From Pyxicephalus adspersus (taxonomy: Eukaryota > Chordata > Amphibia > Anura > Pyxicephalidae): a DNA stretch of 64,000 nt. The position numbers and the translations under genes are program-made. This document shows, piece by piece, positions 61,195-64,000 of this stretch; positions within the stretch are counted from its first letter, which is position 1, and every line of letters begins with the position of its first letter. The stretch covers positions 16,503,762 to 16,567,761 of the forward strand of contig NC_092864.1 in assembly GCF_032062135.1 (NCBI RefSeq), in the 5' to 3' direction. A model generated the notes under the pieces. It worked only from the letters and a program-made list of their open reading frames with translations. It searched no databases and had not been told where the DNA came from.

Positions 61195-62616
61195 ACGTCT
61201 ACAAGAAACTTTTGCTATCATAGATTGGTTTGCTTTCTGCACAGCTCACCATGAGTGACATGGATGCTACTTTTCTGGCAAGACCATCAGTTATTTCCGA
61301 TACCATAGTAAGATGGAATGCATTACATTGTTGTTCTTGGGTTTAAATATTTTTTACCAATAGCTTTGTTTTAAAGTTGATCTAGAAATAATATCCCTAT
61401 TGCAATAAAATAACACCTACCTGAATGCAATGTTTTAAATACACCCACCTGTCCCCCCCCATTGTGGGCAATGCCATCTCTTCTTGATTTGGCCATCTTG
61501 GTTGTCCAGGCTGGCATTATGTAACTCCCACACAGGCGTGCGGGGGAATCATTCACCCTCAGGGAAAGCAGGGATGTGCAGGTATCCCAGCATCCTACGC
61601 TTAGCTGCGCATGGGCAGTTCAGCGATCAGACAGCTAAGATTACTTATTGCAGAAGAGATATCGCCTACCCTTTCTGCAAGACCTGCTGATCCCAAGAAC
61701 TTTCCCAATTAGGGACACGAGGTCCTGATACCAAAAAGGTCCTGCAGCCTCTGGTTTAATGACAATCATTAAGGCCAACATTGGCCCAAACATAGAGATA
61801 AACAACAGCCTGCAGGGCCCATTCAGAGCGAATTCCTGACCGCCTGTGAAGGGGTTACATTTTTGGTGTTATTAGGGGAGTGCACAGGCTGCTCTAAGGT
61901 AGCATTATATACAAGTTCTTTACCAATCCGTCAGTGTTATTAGGAAAGAAAGCGGATCTTTTATACAGAGGCATTTTATCAATTCCCCCTGGCGTTCAGG
62001 CTGCAGTAAATATCCTGATCGGGAACTAAGTGCATTCATAGACGCGCTTCAGCTACACACAGCTTATGAATAGTAATTTGTTTACTGCAGTTGCCAGTTA
62101 AATTTCTTGCACAGTTTTGGATTTTTTTTATTTGCCTTGTCTTAACTAATAAAAGCCCTCTGTGCATGCGTGGGCTCATAGGAGGTGATCCTGCCCTCCA
62201 CACTCAGATAAAATGATGCCATTTAACTTATTGTGCGTCTCATCACAGGTCTGCATTGAATGCAAGCTGCGTCACTTCTTTTGCTGCAGAAAGACGTAGA
62301 ACTACAATACCCGCTATGCTGGTTGGCAGCTTATGGGCGAATCTGAAAGTCTCAGCCCATACACAACTGAGATTGTAGATGATGTGAAATGAAAAGCTGG
62401 TTTCACATCAATGAGGCTGCTCTAGGACGGATGCAGAATTGTACTTCGCACATTGTGTTGCCTTTTTATTAGAATATGGCAGCAATGCAAATGACATCCA
62501 TGCAGCATTGTAATAACGTTGTTCATATATCTACATTTTTTTGGAAAATTGATACGACATGGATAATTGCTGTTGTTTAACATCCCCTTCTATTGTGTTC
62601 TACCTTCCCCCACCTC
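61195..62616. other. No recognised gene
   Basis: 61690-62110 looks single-copy and compositionally mixed, a possible conserved non-coding element. A C-run lies near 61453 and a weaker ZNF143-like ACTACAATACCCGCTATGC at 62301-62319. No exon supported. Confidence 0.35.
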
Positions 62617-62746
62617 TTAGATTGTAAGCTCTTGGGGGCAGGCTCCACTCCTCCTCCAGTGTCACTGTCTGTATCTGTCTGTCATATACAACCCCTATAT
62701 ATTGTACAGCTCTGTGTAATATGTTGGCACTATATATATCCTGTTA
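62617..62746 (+). mobile_element. SINE 3' half
   Basis: TTAGATTGTAAGCTCTTGGG, the GTCACTGTCTGTATCTGTC line, TTGTACAGCTCTGTG and GGCACTATATATATCC: the L2-type tail in plus orientation without a TAA microsatellite. Confidence 0.75.
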
Positions 62747-63394
62747 TTTAGTAAAAGTCGCCCTTCTAATTTTTAATTTTTGGCCAGCTCTGTTTTTTCC
62801 AAGAATGTGTGAATACCCATTGGCTTATGGGTGTCCATTCAAAATGAACAGGCCAACAAGGCATCCTAAAAAAAAAAAAGCGCATGAACCTTGTTTAATT
62901 ATTACATTGAACAGGGCACAGAAATACGTACTTTAGTGTATTGTAGAATTGCAGTAAAAGTGAGAAGACAAAATATTGCATTCTATACAAAGTCTGATGT
63001 TCCTTTGCATCAAACATTATGGCACTGCATCATCCCTGGACAAAACTTCATAGAATACCATTCAACATGTCAAACATGCCCCTAAAAATCGATTTCACAA
63101 TTTATTTTTCATAATAATGAATATATTATAATAATAAAAGTATAGCCAAAACTTTTCTGGGAGGGTTAAACGTCCTTTCAGTTTATTCTTTGCTGTTTGT
63201 AAACCATTGGAAGATTTCCATTTATTTCCTATCTCAGGGATACAACAGGTTGTTGCAGGAAATCTCTAAAAGTAAGAGGAACTCCCCTTATAGTCTCAGG
63301 GACAGGTGTCCCCAAAATTTTACTAAACCTCTTGTTTTGTTTCAGACTTAGATTTCCAACTTTCCATCTTGGAGATAATGGTCACCAGTAGAAA
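62747..63394. other. No gene seen
   Basis: An A-run near 62869; 63180-63330 resembles the old dispersed repeat noted near 27290. Nothing coding. Confidence 0.35.
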
Positions 63395-63526
63395 TGATTA
63401 TTATTATTAAAGAGGATTTATATAGCGCCAACATATTACACAGCGCTGTACATTAAATAGAGGTTGCAAATGACAGACAGTGATACAGGAGGAGGAGAGG
63501 ACTGCCCCAAAGAGCTTACAATCTAG
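63395..63526 (-). mobile_element. SINE 3' half, minus strand
   Basis: ATTATTATTATTAAAG, GGATTTATATAGCGCC, GCGCTGTACATTAAATAG, GGAGGAGGAGAGGAC and GAGCTTACAATCTAGG: a well-preserved copy of the shared tail. Confidence 0.85.
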
Positions 63527-64000
63527 GACGTTGGGGAAGTATTAAAAGGGGATGAATGTCCACAATGGGTACACACATTGTAATGAAAACTTCACAGATG
63601 CTCCAAACCTTCTACACTTTATAATAAACTAAAACTTAAAAGTCTGGGCTTTTTAGATCGCTTTAATGTCAGGGTGTCAGGGTGGCTCCGATTCATCTGC
63701 AGGATTTGTCTGCAGCAAGTTGCAGTTCATTTGGACAGATGCAGATAAGAATACTTATTGCAGAGGGGACATCGCCTGTCCATTTCTACAAGAAGGACAA
63801 ATTTTGCTTTAGCTTTAGAATCCATTTTGTTATTCTTTCTGCATTTCAGCTTTAAGTATTAAAGGTAGCGCTGAGCTCCTATAAGCGTTCATTTAGGAAA
63901 CTGACAAAGAAAACGAATCGCAGATCCCTGAATGTTGGAAATTGACCTGCAATGTAAAACACTGCTCAGCATTCTATAACATACGCTGAAAATATGTCAT
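63527..64000. other. No gene seen
   Basis: Window edge; unassigned sequence with no convincing open frame. Confidence 0.4.

Overview
The window is vertebrate nuclear DNA, almost certainly from a frog. It is AT-rich, gene-poor and intron-like. It is full of diverged DNA transposons (hAT, Harbinger, Tc1/mariner and palindromic MITEs), of tRNA-headed SINEs that share one 3' tail ending in a TAA microsatellite, and of (TA)n and (GATA)n microsatellites. The frog assignment is an inference from this repeat mix and from the amphibian-like netrin; nothing in the sequence states it.

The one gene I recognise is a netrin on the minus strand. Its first coding exon (9919-10864) encodes a signal peptide, the complete laminin N-terminal domain and most of the first laminin-type EGF repeat. 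It sits between a strong splice acceptor (exon from 10886) and a strong donor (after 9919). The residues fit netrin-3 (netrin-2-like) better than netrin-1. No later netrin exon was found in 1-9918, so that stretch is read as intron and the rest of the gene lies off the left edge. The 5'-most non-coding exon and promoter lie somewhere above 10886 and are not located with confidence.

Between 10.9 and 64 kb I recognise no other gene. Several short open segments have good splice signals and could be exons of unrecognised genes. The best are 48852-49023 (minus), 26189-26304 (plus), 42946-43051 (minus, phase-compatible with the 49 kb candidate) and 11391-11550 (minus, possibly repeat-derived). They are reported as candidates only.

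The rest is repeats plus unassigned single-copy-looking sequence. Elements with readable boundaries are: a 517-bp hAT element with an 8-bp target duplication (29313-29829); a 301-bp hAT element (58943-59243); five copies of another hAT-like family; Harbinger-type MITEs with 3-bp TWA duplications (24261-24720 and 38813-39041, plus a diverged relative at 25351); four copies of a fold-back MITE; a degenerate Tc1 element (about 59860-61194) with a mariner-type hairpin MITE inside it; and a hAT-like element inside a (TA)n tract (20432-20597). There are also 36-bp, 123-bp and about 177-bp tandem arrays. Possible regulatory signals are a cluster of CTCF-like motifs in one orientation (52.2-56.0 kb), ZNF143/THAP11-like motifs and two homeodomain-type AT clusters. 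No rRNA, functional tRNA or CRISPR was seen.
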